DNA from: an uncultured Oleispira sp.
GTDB taxonomy: Bacteria; Pseudomonadota; Gammaproteobacteria; Pseudomonadales; Oceanobacteraceae
DNA: 53,083 nt
Direction: 5' to 3'
Assembly: GCA_913019965.1 (NCBI GenBank)
Contig: CAJVZR010000024.1
Span: 1-53,083 of the forward strand
Below the pieces are notes generated by a model. That model saw only the letters and a list, made by a program, of their open reading frames with translations, was not told where the DNA came from and made no database searches. Position 1 is the stretch's first letter; every line of letters starts with the position of its first letter. A program made the position numbers and the translations under genes. Below are positions 20,801 to 31,147 of this stretch, piece by piece.

Positions 20801-21807
20801 TTCGGGTTAGGTGGGGCAATTTCGTTTAACCATTGCAAGTCACTTTCAAACCACAGGTGCCAGTCTGTCGTATCTCGACGCCCTGCTAATGTAATGCGAC
20901 CTTGTTCGAAACTAAGCTCTTTCGCATTGTCTTTCTCCGTTTTAACCACAGAAAATTGAGGAATATCTAAGTAGCCATCTAAGCGATGCAATAGGCCCTC
21001 CTCTACTTCTAGCCAAAGCTTCGCCCCCGCTGTTAGTTCGTTAACCTGCCATTCATTATCTTTGTCAGGTATCCAGTCTTGCCAAGCCTGTGTTGTTAAT
21101 TCTAGGTAGCCTTTACCATTGTGATCAGAAAAATCCCAAAGATCCCCTTCAACTTCAAATTTCGTTGTTAATACCGCTCCAGTCTCTGCTAATTGGATTT
21201 CGCCATCTAACCAATGTTGTAGTCCATTATTACGCAGACGCAGGTCGAGTAGCTTCATTGTTTTTAGCGGCTTATCAAAACGGGCTATATCGACCTGCCA
21301 ATTAAATAAATGTATCTCACCCTGCTGACTTAATAATTCTAGCCATAACGGTTTTTCCGCCGGTAAAAAGCTGGTCGCTGGAGTATTGTTATTTTCATTT
21401 TGAACTAGAGAGAAATGACCCAAACGCCAGTTATTATTGTGGTCTTCTGAAAAAGGAAGGTGAACGCCTGCTAGGGTAATACTTTCGAATACCGGCACTC
21501 GATAGAATAAACTAGCGCTGACATTTAATTCAGCTTCTAGCCGCTGAACGATGATTTTTTCTTTATCACCAATACTGAGCTTGTTTACCTTGATGCGTGG
21601 AGAAAACCAAATCCAATCTCCCTGCAATGTATCCAAAGTGACGGGGGTGCCCAGTTGCGCAGACAAAACCTGCTCGACATCATATTTCAAAGTTTCAACA
21701 AGAGGAATTAGCTGACGACCTAAACTGGTATACAAGGCTAAAAGCACCAAGCACACGACCCCCGTCAGCCAAAACTGAGTCCATAGATTATGAAGCAAAC
21801 GCTTCAT
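17860..21807 (-). CDS. yhdP: AsmA-like phospholipid transport protein YhdP
   Basis: Very large (1315-residue) inner-membrane anchored periplasmic protein of the AsmA/TamB-like bridge family. In E. coli YhdP, TamB and YdbH together supply phospholipids to the outer membrane. An N-terminal membrane segment (about 13-30) is followed by long repetitive beta-strand sequence (DUF3971) and a C-terminal AsmA_2-like region rich in SGTIENP-type patterns near 1275. It overlaps the nit gene and starts 15 bases after the rng stop, in the same transcription unit as mreBCD-maf-rng. It complements the Mla genes at 5-7 kb functionally, in the same lipid-trafficking arena. Confidence 0.93.
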   Translation of the reverse strand: MKRLLHNLWTQFWLTGVVCLVLLALYTSLGRQLIPLVETLKYDVEQVLSAQLGTPVTLDTLQGDWIWFSPRIKVNKLSIGDKEKIIVQRLEAELNVSASLFYRVPVFESITLAGVHLPFSEDHNNNWRLGHFSLVQNENNNTPATSFLPAEKPLWLELLSQQGEIHLFNWQVDIARFDKPLKTMKLLDLRLRNNGLQHWLDGEIQLAETGAVLTTKFEVEGDLWDFSDHNGKGYLELTTQAWQDWIPDKDNEWQVNELTAGAKLWLEVEEGLLHRLDGYLDIPQFSVVKTEKDNAKELSFEQGRITLAGRRDTTDWHLWFESDLQWLNEIAPPNPKGRLSWLPSIEGGWQLALDDIDLVKTARWIEHFQFLAPVYMEYITNLKPRGNVDQVRVNLIPEQDWLWGVNLELSNGKIDAWNGIPAAGQINASIALNAKQGHLRINNSDTYIHFDQLYKDGWVLENVDADIFWQIEPDYLRLAAPNIVAGYQQAQVNGGFSFYTPLKDGSIEPQLNLLLGIKHLDLLKQNVFVPFTVADDISSWLNSNIKGGLAKQGSFLYAGSVADEIAEQAQTIQLYADVQNAQVTYLPAWPEVENVKANVMVDVPNVDIWMHRGRTLGGNLVPSSGRLKVRSDENNTWMTLRGQLQGSAQEGIKYLQDTPLRDQVGGAFDTWKVANGNIVSELYAQIPLTDKGNNKIRLTSQLDKVDVIVEDLDLSFQNINGEVTFDSDLGLSSLDLSANTFSGLLKGVISSEKVGDGFDIKIDAQGQAQATAIKQWLPLFMFETVSGELDYQGSLFIRPIARGGLEMSMSSDLKGIQIATPAPFGKVSEQVLPFQLNVTKTRDVRINFSYSDLANGVMAMEKGRLKSGQIYLGTTPAYLPSDDGLTISGNINHELDAKAWWDLWNEIKPKPDTNVEAEGDKAAILTHINISAPAVNAWEIPMGPSHIEGNHKWGQWQFDLESELVKGKIIMPDDLENNAINMDLEYIHMPITENDPNKDIKFGARETVDPLESFDPKWIPSTDMKVEEVFLGTSNYGRWDMTMRQQDEFTQIHINDSLSKSMTMKGDINWSKDENGHKTHLSLFRLTSKNLGDSQRAFRKAASIEAEKSRFDVDLHWQGSPARFNYGSLNGFAKVNIKEGVLVSDNAGALKAFGVLNFNSISRRLQLDFSDLYEEGVVFDVLKTRLSFEDGIATLVDPLWIDGPSAKFQSSGLINFNTEEIDQKLVVTFPITSSLPLVAVLAGLAPQIAGAIYVTEKLIGEELEQFTSASYTVSGTIENPKMEIDQAFDNELEGKESRSFKDRFLDIFGLGSDDE

Positions 21808-21822
21808 TAAACGACTCCTAGT

Positions 21823-23274
21823 TTACGGTAAAACGATGTCATATTGATCCTGAGTATAATTAGCCTCTACCTGCAACTTAATGGTTTTGCCCATAAAGGC
21901 TTCGAGATCGGCGAGGCTACTTGAATCTTCATCCAATAAACGATCAATAACCGCAGCAGACGCCAGCACTAGATATCTGCTGGCATCATAGGCACGCTCT
22001 TCACGTAAAATTTCACGGAAGATGTCGTAGCATATCGTTTCAGCTGTTTTCACTGTGCCGCGCCCATCGCAACACGCGCATGGCTCAGTTAACATTTGAC
22101 CTAAGCTTTCACGCGTTCGCTTGCGAGTCATTTCCACAAGACCGAGCTCTGATACGCCACTTATTTTGGTTTTCGCATGATCTTTTTCTAATACTTTTTC
22201 AAGCATTCGCAGCACTTGTCTTTGATGCTCAACATCAGCCATATCGATAAAATCGAGAATAATGATGCCACCTAGGTTACGTAACCTTAACTGCCGCCCT
22301 ATTGCCGTCGCCGCTTCTAGATTCGTTTTAAAAATCGTTTCTTCTAGGTTTCTACGACCAACAAATGCCCCGGTATTTACATCAATGGTCGTCATCGCTT
22401 CGGTTTGATCGATAACCAGATAACCACCGGATTTCAACGGCACTTTTCGCTCTAATGCGCGCTGCATTTCATCCTCTACCCCATAGAGATCTAAAATAGG
22501 ACGTGGACCTGGGTAATACTCCAATTGCGGCAGTATTTCTGGAACGAATTGCTCAACGAATTTTTCGATACGCTGATAGGTTTCTTTGGAGTCGATTAAT
22601 ACGCGCGTTACTTCTGGGCGAGCATAATCACGCATAGTACGTAGGAATAAAGGCAGCTCGTCATAAACTAAGCTTGGAACCTTCGCGCCTTTTAGCCTTT
22701 CCCCCAAGGTTACCCACAGTCGTTTTAGGTAACGGGTATCAGCAATGATTTCTTCTTCCCCAGCCCCTTCCGCTGCGGTACGTAAAATAAAGCCGCCCTT
22801 GTCCGTGAGCTCTTCATTTTTAATACTTTCAACGACCAAGGCTCTTAAACGATCACGTTCTTCCACATCATCAATACGCTGGGAAACCCCAACGTGATCG
22901 GTATCAGGCATATACACTAGATAGCGGGAAGGAATCGCCAGTTGATTGGTAAGCCGTGCACCTTTACTAGAAATAGGATCTTTGGTGACTTGCACCACCA
23001 GCTTTTGACCTTCGTGCAATAAACTGGTTATCGGCGTTTGCGAATCTCCACCAATGATATCCGATGCATGAATAAAGCCCGCGCGCTCTAATCCAATATC
23101 GACAAAAGCGGCCTGCATACCCGGCAATACTCTTACCACCTTACCTTTATAAACATTACCAACAAGACCACGAAGGTGCTCACGCTCGATAAAGACTTCC
23201 TGTAATACACCATTTTCAACCACAGTGACGCGGGTTTCAGTCGGGGTAACGTTTATTAATATCTCTGCTTTCAT
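21823..23274 (-). CDS. rng: Ribonuclease G
   Basis: Endoribonuclease of the RNase E/G family that processes the 16S rRNA 5' end and decays some mRNAs. The 483 residues hold an N-terminal S1 domain (about 38-120), the catalytic core with the DFIDM motif near residue 344 and the zinc-link CACCDGRG near 415, where E. coli has CPTCHGRG. It lacks the long C-terminal scaffold of RNase E, which fits RNase G. Start and maf stop overlap by four bases. Confidence 0.97.
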   Translation of the reverse strand: MKAEILINVTPTETRVTVVENGVLQEVFIEREHLRGLVGNVYKGKVVRVLPGMQAAFVDIGLERAGFIHASDIIGGDSQTPITSLLHEGQKLVVQVTKDPISSKGARLTNQLAIPSRYLVYMPDTDHVGVSQRIDDVEERDRLRALVVESIKNEELTDKGGFILRTAAEGAGEEEIIADTRYLKRLWVTLGERLKGAKVPSLVYDELPLFLRTMRDYARPEVTRVLIDSKETYQRIEKFVEQFVPEILPQLEYYPGPRPILDLYGVEDEMQRALERKVPLKSGGYLVIDQTEAMTTIDVNTGAFVGRRNLEETIFKTNLEAATAIGRQLRLRNLGGIIILDFIDMADVEHQRQVLRMLEKVLEKDHAKTKISGVSELGLVEMTRKRTRESLGQMLTEPCACCDGRGTVKTAETICYDIFREILREERAYDASRYLVLASAAVIDRLLDEDSSSLADLEAFMGKTIKLQVEANYTQDQYDIVLP

Positions 23275-23894
23275 AAAATGCTCTCAGCGTTGGCAGTCGA
23301 TGTCTCTTGCCACGACGCTATATTAAATTGGTTGAGTCGCTGTGCAGTTTCACATAAGGGTAGGCCGACAACGTTGCTATAACTGCCCTCTATTGACTCG
23401 ACAAATACCGCACCGAGTCCTTGTATTCCGTAACTTCCCGCTTTATCTTGAGGCTCGCCAGTCAGCCAATAAGCTTCAATTTCTGCATCCGATATCACTC
23501 TAAACTTCACTTTAGTTATGACAATTTCCTGCTGAGTTTTATCCCGGCTATGCAAGCCAATAGCACTCATCACAAGATGCTCTTGCCCCGAGAGCTGGTT
23601 CAGGATCTCTTTCGAATGGTTTAATGATTCCGGCTTGGCTAAAATTTTTCCATTACAAACAACGGTCGTATCGGCGGCTAAAACCACATGGTTAGCCCTT
23701 TCAGCAGTGGATAAGCATTCAAACCCTGCCGCCGCCTTTTCTTTGGCTAAGCGCAAAACATACTCTTCCGGTTTTTCAGCGCTAGCAACGTCCTCGTTAA
23801 TATCAATACTCAGCTGAGTAAATGACACACCGATTTGCTGCAACAATTCTTTTCGTCTAGGAGATGTAGAAGCTAAAACTAAATTCGCCATCAC
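23271..23894 (-). CDS. Maf-family nucleotide pyrophosphatase (YhdE type)
   Basis: House-cleaning nucleoside triphosphate pyrophosphatase acting on dTTP and UTP in the YhdE subgroup. Family motifs are ASTSPRRKELL at residue 8, the AADTTVVC segment near 74 and the QDKAGSYGIQG motif near 148. Length of 207 residues is normal. Two adjacent ATGs exist. The second would remove one residue. It lies one base from mreD and overlaps rng, the conserved mreBCD-maf-rng arrangement. Confidence 0.94.
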   Translation of the reverse strand: MMANLVLASTSPRRKELLQQIGVSFTQLSIDINEDVASAEKPEEYVLRLAKEKAAAGFECLSTAERANHVVLAADTTVVCNGKILAKPESLNHSKEILNQLSGQEHLVMSAIGLHSRDKTQQEIVITKVKFRVISDAEIEAYWLTGEPQDKAGSYGIQGLGAVFVESIEGSYSNVVGLPLCETAQRLNQFNIASWQETSTANAESIL

Positions 23895-23895
23895 A

Positions 23896-24372
23896 TTATC
23901 TCAATTTTTGAAATGAGCTAGATAATAAGAGATACAACCAAGGCCATACTAACGCACTCACTAGGGCCGGAAGCCATAATGATAACGGTTTATGAACATC
24001 ATCCGTTGCGAGGGTTGCCCAATAAATAACTAGTTGATAACAGCATAACAATAAGAAGATGACACCTGCTTGTTGAGCTACATTAAAGACTCGTAGTCGC
24101 TGATACATCAATTGAAGAGCATAAAGCACCGTGGCAAATCCAATCACAGAACTGCCCAGCTGAATGCCTTGCTGCACATCCAATAACAAACCTAATGGCC
24201 ATACCCACCAAAAATTAATCAATTTAGGGGCCTGTAACTGCCAGAAAATAAAGACCATCAGCACCCACTCAGGAACAAACCAGTCCATAAAGTCGACCAA
24301 CGGGAAATACTGCAGGATAAAACCCGCGCAGAAAGTGAGCGCTAAAAATATATAAGTACGGGACGACATCAT
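23896..24372 (-). CDS. mreD: Rod shape-determining protein MreD
   Basis: Integral membrane part of the elongasome that links MreC to the peptidoglycan synthases RodA and PBP2. The chosen start at 24372 overlaps the mreC stop as ATGA, giving 158 residues. A frame-compatible ATG at 24384 would add four. Five or six hydrophobic segments are visible, with YFPLVDFMDWFVPEWVLM near the N-terminus. Sequence identity is low in this family, so synteny carries much of the weight. Confidence 0.93.
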   Translation of the reverse strand: MMSSRTYIFLALTFCAGFILQYFPLVDFMDWFVPEWVLMVFIFWQLQAPKLINFWWVWPLGLLLDVQQGIQLGSSVIGFATVLYALQLMYQRLRVFNVAQQAGVIFLLLCCYQLVIYWATLATDDVHKPLSLWLPALVSALVWPWLYLLLSSSFQKLR

Positions 24373-25247
24373 TTCTGCTCCCATAAGGATTTAGGAGGTA
24401 CGTGACTGGCATTATCACTGAATACTAATAACATGTGACGACTCCTATCCAATTGAGCACTCGGCGTTGCGGTTACTACAGCAAACGCTTTACCGGGAAA
24501 GTGCTCTACCTTCGCTACCTTCGCTACCGGATAGCCTCTTGGGTAACGCCCACCTAAACCCGAACTAACAAGGGAGTCCCCCACTTCAATATCAGCGGTA
24601 TCAGGAACGTAAATTAAATTCAGCTCACCTAACTGGCCTGAGCCAACAGCGATAGCTCGCACGCCATTACGATTTACCTGCACCGGAATTGCGTGGTTAG
24701 AATCAGCAATCAATAAAATCCGACTACTGTGAGGAAGCACATCGATCACTTGCCCCATCAAACCATGACTATCCAAAACCGGTTGGCCAATGAAAAGCTG
24801 ATCTTCACTGCCTTTATTGATTAAGATTTGCTGGCTAAAAGGATCAGGATCAACAGCAACTAACTCAGCGACAATGACCCGTTCATTAATTCGGTCTGAG
24901 GTACCCAATAATTCACGTAGTTCGAAGTTTTCAGTTTCTAAAGAAATTAGGCGTTGGATTTTTTGCCCTAAGATAAGATTACGAGCGGATAATTCAGCAT
25001 TATCCCGTTCCAGCTGTTGACGGCTTTTAGCGGAATCGCCAAACCAATCAACTAATACCGAAGGGGCTGAAGCAACTTGGTGCAATGGGTAAAGTGCATA
25101 ACCTAAGCCATGACGAACGGGCTGAAATAGCTGACTATGGCTATCGAGCCACATAAGCGCAAGAGATAAACAAAGAATGCCAACCAAGCGCGAGGCGTGC
25201 AATGGCGTTATTTCAACAGGGGATTTAATAGCCCGATCCTTTTTCAA
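24369..25247 (-). CDS. mreC: Rod shape-determining protein MreC
   Basis: Bitopic membrane protein whose periplasmic part scaffolds the elongasome. The 292 residues show a short cytoplasmic start, one membrane segment (about 22-40), a coiled-coil stretch (about 70-112, SRQQLERDNAELSARN) and the beta-rich domain with the family motif SGLGGRYPRGYPVAKV near residue 230. It is separated from mreB by 118 bases that contain a strong hairpin, and it is followed by mreD through an ATGA overlap. Confidence 0.95.
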   Translation of the reverse strand: MKKDRAIKSPVEITPLHASRLVGILCLSLALMWLDSHSQLFQPVRHGLGYALYPLHQVASAPSVLVDWFGDSAKSRQQLERDNAELSARNLILGQKIQRLISLETENFELRELLGTSDRINERVIVAELVAVDPDPFSQQILINKGSEDQLFIGQPVLDSHGLMGQVIDVLPHSSRILLIADSNHAIPVQVNRNGVRAIAVGSGQLGELNLIYVPDTADIEVGDSLVSSGLGGRYPRGYPVAKVAKVEHFPGKAFAVVTATPSAQLDRSRHMLLVFSDNASHVPPKSLWEQK

Positions 25248-25295
25248 TCCACGTAACGTTTAACTATACAAGGAAAGTGCTAACAGGATAAGACT

Positions 25296-25338
25296 TAAAG
25301 GCCTAAAAGCACGATAAAATCTCGCTTTAAGGCCTTTA
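25296..25338 (-). terminator. Hairpin between mreB and mreC
   Basis: A 15-base arm at 25324-25338 and its partner at 25296-25310 match at 14 positions, both with an AAAGGCCT core, and the loop is 13 bases. On the minus strand it follows mreB. The tail after the stem is AGTCTTATC, not a clean T-run. It is most likely a partial terminator or processing hairpin that sets more mreB than mreCD message. Confidence 0.6.
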
Positions 25339-25365
25339 TTAACGCAGGAAAAATGACTGACGGAA

Positions 25366-26720
<1,355 letters not shown>

Positions 26721-27008
26721 ATGTCTTTGGACACGAATCAGGTTCTCGCAATCGCCGACCTTTCGCGCTTGCAGATAGACGAAAAAAGTATCACAGAATT
26801 TCAAACCAACTTATCCAACATATTGGACCTAGTAGACCAACTACAGGCAGTTGATACCACAGGTGTAGAACCTATGGCTCACCCGATGGACGCCGTACAG
26901 CGCCTACGTGCTGATGTTGTCACTGAAGATAACAAGCGTGAGAAATTCCAAAAGATCGCTCCTAGCACCGCCGATGGTCATTACCTTGTACCGAAAGTTG
27001 TTGAATAA
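26721..27008 (+). CDS. gatC: Aspartyl/glutamyl-tRNA amidotransferase subunit C
   Basis: Small subunit that stabilises GatAB in the enzyme that turns misacylated Asp-tRNA(Asn) and Glu-tRNA(Gln) into Asn-tRNA and Gln-tRNA. The ATG at 26721 has GGAG nine bases upstream. An open frame from GTG at 26709 would consume that site, so the 95-residue form is chosen. Typical motifs are ADLSRLQIDE near residue 14 and GVEPMAHPM near 54. It begins the gatC-gatA-gatB operon. Confidence 0.95.
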   Translation: MSLDTNQVLAIADLSRLQIDEKSITEFQTNLSNILDLVDQLQAVDTTGVEPMAHPMDAVQRLRADVVTEDNKREKFQKIAPSTADGHYLVPKVVE

Positions 27009-27033
27009 CAGAGCTAAGAAATAAGGATTCATT

Positions 27034-28488
27034 ATGCATAACAAAACCTTGGCTCAAATCTCTCAGGATTTACAAGCCGGCGAATATTCAAGTGTTGAAG
27101 TAACAAAGCACTTTTTGGATCGCATCAATACGTTAGACGGCCAATACAATAGCTTTATTACCGTTACCGAAGAACAAGCGCTAACCCAGGCAAAAGCCGC
27201 GGATGAATTACGCGCAGCCGGTAACGCTAACGAATGGACTGGTGTGCCGATGGCACATAAAGATATCTTCTGCACCGAAGGGGTTCGCACCAGCTGCGCT
27301 TCTAAGATGCTGGATAAGTTCATCGCTCCTTATGATTCAACCGTTGCCGATAACTTCAATCAAGTTGGCGCCGTCTCTTTGGGTAAAACCAATATGGACG
27401 AATTCGCCATGGGCTCTTCTAGCGAAAGCTCTTTTTATGGTGCCGTTAAAAATCCTTGGAACGAAGAGCATGTTCCCGGTGGTTCTTCCGGTGGTTCTGC
27501 GGCAGCGGTTGCTGCACGCTTAGCCCCAGGTATCACAGCCACTGATACCGGTGGTTCAATCCGTCAGCCAGCGTCTTTTTGTGGTGTAACTGGCATCAAG
27601 CCAACTTACGGTCGCGTATCTCGCTTCGGTATGATTTCTTACGCTTCAAGTCTTGACCAAGGCGGCCCAATTGCGCGCACGGCGGAAGATGCGGCCATGA
27701 TGCTGAACGTGATGGCAGGTTTTGATAAAAAAGACTCCACCAGCATCGAGCGTGATGTACCGGATTACCGCGCGGATTTAAACAAGTCCGTTAAAGGCAT
27801 GACCATTGGTTTGCCAAAAGAATATTTCAGTGATGATCTTGATCCTGCCATGGCGCAAACCATTCAAGCGGCGATCAAAGAATACGAAAAAATGGGTGCA
27901 AACCTAAAAGAGATCAGCCTGCCGAATACTAATTTATGTGTGCCTGCGTATTACGTCATTGCACCGTCTGAGTGTTCTGCCAACCTGTCTCGCATGGATG
28001 GTGTGCGTTTTGGTCACCGCTGTGAAGATCCAAAAGATATTGAAGACCTTTTCAAACGTTCACGTTCTGAAGGTTTTGGTGATGAAGTTCAGCGCCGCAT
28101 CATGGTCGGCTCTTACGCTTTGTCTGCAGGTTTTTATGATGCGTATTATAAAAAAGCCCAGCAAGTTCGTCGTTTAATTAAAAATGATTTTGTTGCCGCG
28201 TTTAACGATGTTGATGTGATCATGAGCCCAGTTGCTCCAAGCCCAGCGTTTAAGTTTGGCGAAAAGAGCAAAGATCCTGTGAGCATGTACCTAGAAGATA
28301 TCTATACCCTGTCAACGAACTTGGCGGGTCTTCCTGGCATGTCGATTCCAGCGGGCATGATCAATGATCTTCCTGTCGGCCTACAGTTAATCGGTAACTA
28401 TTTTGATGAAAGCCGTTTATTAAACTGCGCACATCAATTCCAGAATGCGACTGACTGGCATACTAAAACTCCAACGGGCTTAAAATAA
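27034..28488 (+). CDS. gatA: Glutamyl-tRNA amidotransferase subunit A
   Basis: Amidase subunit that releases ammonia from glutamine for tRNA-dependent amidation. The amidase-signature catalytic triad is visible as K76 (MAHKDIF), S151 ([14 protein letters not shown]) and S175 ([10 protein letters not shown]). The 484-residue length is standard. It lies 25 bases after gatC and 12 bases before gatB. Confidence 0.98.
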   Translation: MHNKTLAQISQDLQAGEYSSVEVTKHFLDRINTLDGQYNSFITVTEEQALTQAKAADELRAAGNANEWTGVPMAHKDIFCTEGVRTSCASKMLDKFIAPYDSTVADNFNQVGAVSLGKTNMDEFAMGSSSESSFYGAVKNPWNEEHVPGGSSGGSAAAVAARLAPGITATDTGGSIRQPASFCGVTGIKPTYGRVSRFGMISYASSLDQGGPIARTAEDAAMMLNVMAGFDKKDSTSIERDVPDYRADLNKSVKGMTIGLPKEYFSDDLDPAMAQTIQAAIKEYEKMGANLKEISLPNTNLCVPAYYVIAPSECSANLSRMDGVRFGHRCEDPKDIEDLFKRSRSEGFGDEVQRRIMVGSYALSAGFYDAYYKKAQQVRRLIKNDFVAAFNDVDVIMSPVAPSPAFKFGEKSKDPVSMYLEDIYTLSTNLAGLPGMSIPAGMINDLPVGLQLIGNYFDESRLLNCAHQFQNATDWHTKTPTGLK

Positions 28489-28500
28489 GAGGACGCTATC

Positions 28501-29952
28501 ATGGAATGGGAAGTGGTAATTGGCCTTGAGATTCACGCTCAGTTGGCTACAAAATCGAAAATTTTCTCCGGCTCCAGTACTCAATACGGTGCTGAAGCGA
28601 ATACTCAAGCGAATATTTACGACTTGGGTTTACCGGGAGTTTTACCGGTATTTAACGAAGAAGCCTTACGTATGGCGGTTAAGTTTGGCTTAGCCATCGA
28701 CGCTGAAATCGGTATGAAATCTGTTTTTGATCGCAAAAACTATTTCTACCCTGATTCGCCAAAAGGTTATCAAATTACTCAGCTGCACGAACCAATCGTC
28801 GGCATGGGTCATATTGATATCGATATGGGCGAAGGTAAAACACGTCGCATTAACGTAACCCGCGCGCACCTTGAAGAAGATGCGGGTAAATCGGTTCACG
28901 AAGGTTTTGATGGCCAGTCTGGTATCGATTTAAACCGTTGTGGTACGCCGTTAATCGAAATCGTATCGGAACCTGAATTACGTTCATCAAAAGAAGCATC
29001 CGCTTATTTCCGTAAGATGCAAAGCATTGTGACTTACTTGGGTATCTGTGACGGTAACTTATCTCAAGGCTCTATGCGTTGTGACTGTAACGTTTCTCTA
29101 CGTCCGAAAGGCCAAGAAGAATTTGGTACCCGTACTGAAATCAAAAACGTTAACTCGTTTAAAAACGTAGAACGCGCGATTGAAGTTGAAATCGAACGTC
29201 AAATGGACATTCTTGAAGACGGTGGCAGCATCACTCAAGAAACTCGTTTATTCGACGCCGATAAAAACGAAACGCGCAGCATGCGTTCGAAAGAAGTCGC
29301 GAACGATTACCGCTATTTCCCAGATCCAGATTTATTACCTGTGATCATCGACGAAGAATACGTTGAAGCGATTCGCGCTACCTTACCTGAGTTACCTGAG
29401 CAGAAAAAAGCGCGCTTTGAAGCTGAGCATGGTCTTTCTGCTTATAACGCTGGGGTATTAGCCGCGAGCCGTGAAATGGCTGATTATTTTGAAGTAGCCG
29501 CTGAGATTGCTGGCGACTACAAGATAACTGCTAACTGGGTAATGGGTGACCTTTCCGCAGCGTTGAACAAGAACGAAATCAGCATCACGGATATTCCAGT
29601 CAGCGCTGAGCAGCTGGGTGCAATCCTAAAGAACGTTAAAGGCAGCGACATTTCTAACGATGGCGCAAAAGAAGTCTTTAATGCGATTTGGTCTGGCAAG
29701 GGCAGCGACGTTGACCAACTCATCGATCAACTAGGTCTTAAACAAGTATCTGATACCTCTGCGATTGAAGAAGTGGTCGCACAGGTATTAGCCGATAACC
29801 CAAAACTGGTTGAAGGTTATTTGAATACTCCTGAAGACAAGCGTGCGAAAGCGATTGGGCCATTCATTGGCGCAACCCGTAAAGCCGCTAAGGGTGTTAA
29901 CCCTCAAGTTGTGATGGAAGTTCTAAAACAAAAATTGAATGAGCTTGGATAA
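28501..29952 (+). CDS. gatB: Aspartyl/glutamyl-tRNA amidotransferase subunit B
   Basis: Kinase/transamidase subunit that phosphorylates the misacylated Glu or Asp and binds tRNA. The 483-residue protein has the GatB_N catalytic domain (start [13 protein letters not shown], with [15 protein letters not shown] and the CNVSLRP zinc-region segment) and a C-terminal GatB/YqeY tRNA-binding domain (about 335-480). It is last in the operon and is followed by a strong terminator at 30031. Confidence 0.98.
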   Translation: MEWEVVIGLEIHAQLATKSKIFSGSSTQYGAEANTQANIYDLGLPGVLPVFNEEALRMAVKFGLAIDAEIGMKSVFDRKNYFYPDSPKGYQITQLHEPIVGMGHIDIDMGEGKTRRINVTRAHLEEDAGKSVHEGFDGQSGIDLNRCGTPLIEIVSEPELRSSKEASAYFRKMQSIVTYLGICDGNLSQGSMRCDCNVSLRPKGQEEFGTRTEIKNVNSFKNVERAIEVEIERQMDILEDGGSITQETRLFDADKNETRSMRSKEVANDYRYFPDPDLLPVIIDEEYVEAIRATLPELPEQKKARFEAEHGLSAYNAGVLAASREMADYFEVAAEIAGDYKITANWVMGDLSAALNKNEISITDIPVSAEQLGAILKNVKGSDISNDGAKEVFNAIWSGKGSDVDQLIDQLGLKQVSDTSAIEEVVAQVLADNPKLVEGYLNTPEDKRAKAIGPFIGATRKAAKGVNPQVVMEVLKQKLNELG

Positions 29953-30357
29953 CGTTTATCGAAGATATTGATACTCGAGCAAGTATCTGCCCAAGCCTTT
30001 CTACCTAAGCCCTATTACTGGCTTAACAAAAAAACCGCGGTTAATAATATTAGCCGCGGTTTTTTTGTGCCTCCACATCCCAATGACTTCGATCTAAAAA
30101 TAAATATAGATTACTTGAGCCACTAACAAACTGTGGCGTATTTGTTCAACCTTAATACCAAGGCATTAGTCGAATTCCATTCTTTCACTAGACCTATGTC
30201 TTCAATTCAACAAAAGTATCTTTTTATTCATTAATTTTCCGCATTTTGACCTGTTAAGACCCCCACCCTCTCAAAACCCTACCTAGTATTTTTAGCAGCA
30301 TTAGTCCGCTAGTGCTCACACTTGAATAATCAATAATAAAGAAAGAAGGATAATTTT
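29953..30357. other. Intergenic region after gatB
   Basis: A 405-base gap. It contains the gatCAB terminator at 30031-30066. The remaining 290 bases upstream of the SGNH-hydrolase gene show no open frame worth reporting and no firm promoter hexamers. A GAAGGA ribosome binding site lies just before 30358. Confidence 0.6.
30031..30066 (+). terminator. Intrinsic terminator after gatB
   Basis: AAAACCGCGG and CCGCGGTTTT form a ten-pair GC-rich stem with a short AT loop (extended by TTA/TAG pairing) followed by a run of T. It is a textbook Rho-independent terminator about 80 bases after the gatB stop, and because of the flanking A-run it could also work on the minus strand. Confidence 0.92.
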
Positions 30358-31086
30358 ATGATCAAACCCATCCATATCATGCTCTTGGCAATCTCGGGAT
30401 TCTTAACCGCTTGCGGTGGAGAAAAGTCTCCTGATTATGTTCAAAACGCAGATAACAATCAGGTGATCACCCTAGGTGATTCAATCTTTGATTTATCAGA
30501 TGAACTGCAGGGTAATCTGGAAGCATACGCGGGACAGACTTTTCGTAAATATACCCTTAGTGGTGCTCAGCTATACAACTCAGGTATCGGTGTAGAACCT
30601 GTTGTTGCTCAGTACGCACAAGCTAAGCTTGATGATAGTGACATACGCACAATCGTTATGGATGGCGGCGGTAATGACATTCTTATTCCTGCCATTATTC
30701 AGTTTGATCCTTACAACTGTAAAACTCAGTGGTATCAGTTTGGTAAGTTAAGCGCTAAATGCCGTAACTTCATTGATGACCTTTATGTTGAAGGCGTTGA
30801 TCTATTAAACGACATGGATGACGATGGCGTAGAAAATATTATCTATCTTGGTTACTACTATACCAAGAACGCGTTATTACCACTTAAGAGCCTCAAGCAA
30901 GCTGTTGATTATGGTGACAAAATTCTAGCTGATGCTTGTGCAAACTCGACGGTTAACTGTACTTTTGTTGATCCTCGCGCAGTTATTAACAAGCGCGACA
31001 TTGTCTTTGATGGCATTCACCCAGCAACTTCAGGTTCGAAAAAACTCGCGGATTTGATTTGGCCTCACCTAGAGCCATTGCTATAA
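30358..31086 (+). CDS. SGNH/GDSL hydrolase lipoprotein
   Basis: Putative secreted or membrane-anchored esterase or lipase. The lipobox FLTAC places the lipidated cysteine at C19. SGNH blocks are visible: GDSI with nucleophile S42, GGGND with N106, and DGIHP with D218 and H221. A G-block around NSGIGVE (74-80) fits the remaining position. Four further cysteines (121, 135, 194, 201) may form disulfides. The 242-residue length fits single-domain members. It is followed by its own terminator and then a protein resembling a lipase-specific foldase. Substrate is unknown. Confidence 0.85.
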   Translation: MIKPIHIMLLAISGFLTACGGEKSPDYVQNADNNQVITLGDSIFDLSDELQGNLEAYAGQTFRKYTLSGAQLYNSGIGVEPVVAQYAQAKLDDSDIRTIVMDGGGNDILIPAIIQFDPYNCKTQWYQFGKLSAKCRNFIDDLYVEGVDLLNDMDDDGVENIIYLGYYYTKNALLPLKSLKQAVDYGDKILADACANSTVNCTFVDPRAVINKRDIVFDGIHPATSGSKKLADLIWPHLEPLL

Positions 31087-31100
31087 ATTTTTTCATTTTA

Positions 31101-31127
31101 AGCAGCACTTAATCGTGCTGCTTTTTT
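31101..31127 (+). terminator. Intrinsic terminator after SGNH hydrolase gene
   Basis: AGCAGCAC and GTGCTGCT form an eight-pair stem with a six-base loop, followed by TTTTT. It lies 15 bases after the hydrolase stop and 20 bases before the next gene, so it likely attenuates rather than isolates the pair. Confidence 0.85.
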
Positions 31128-31147
31128 ATAATAAAAAAAGGTGTTGT

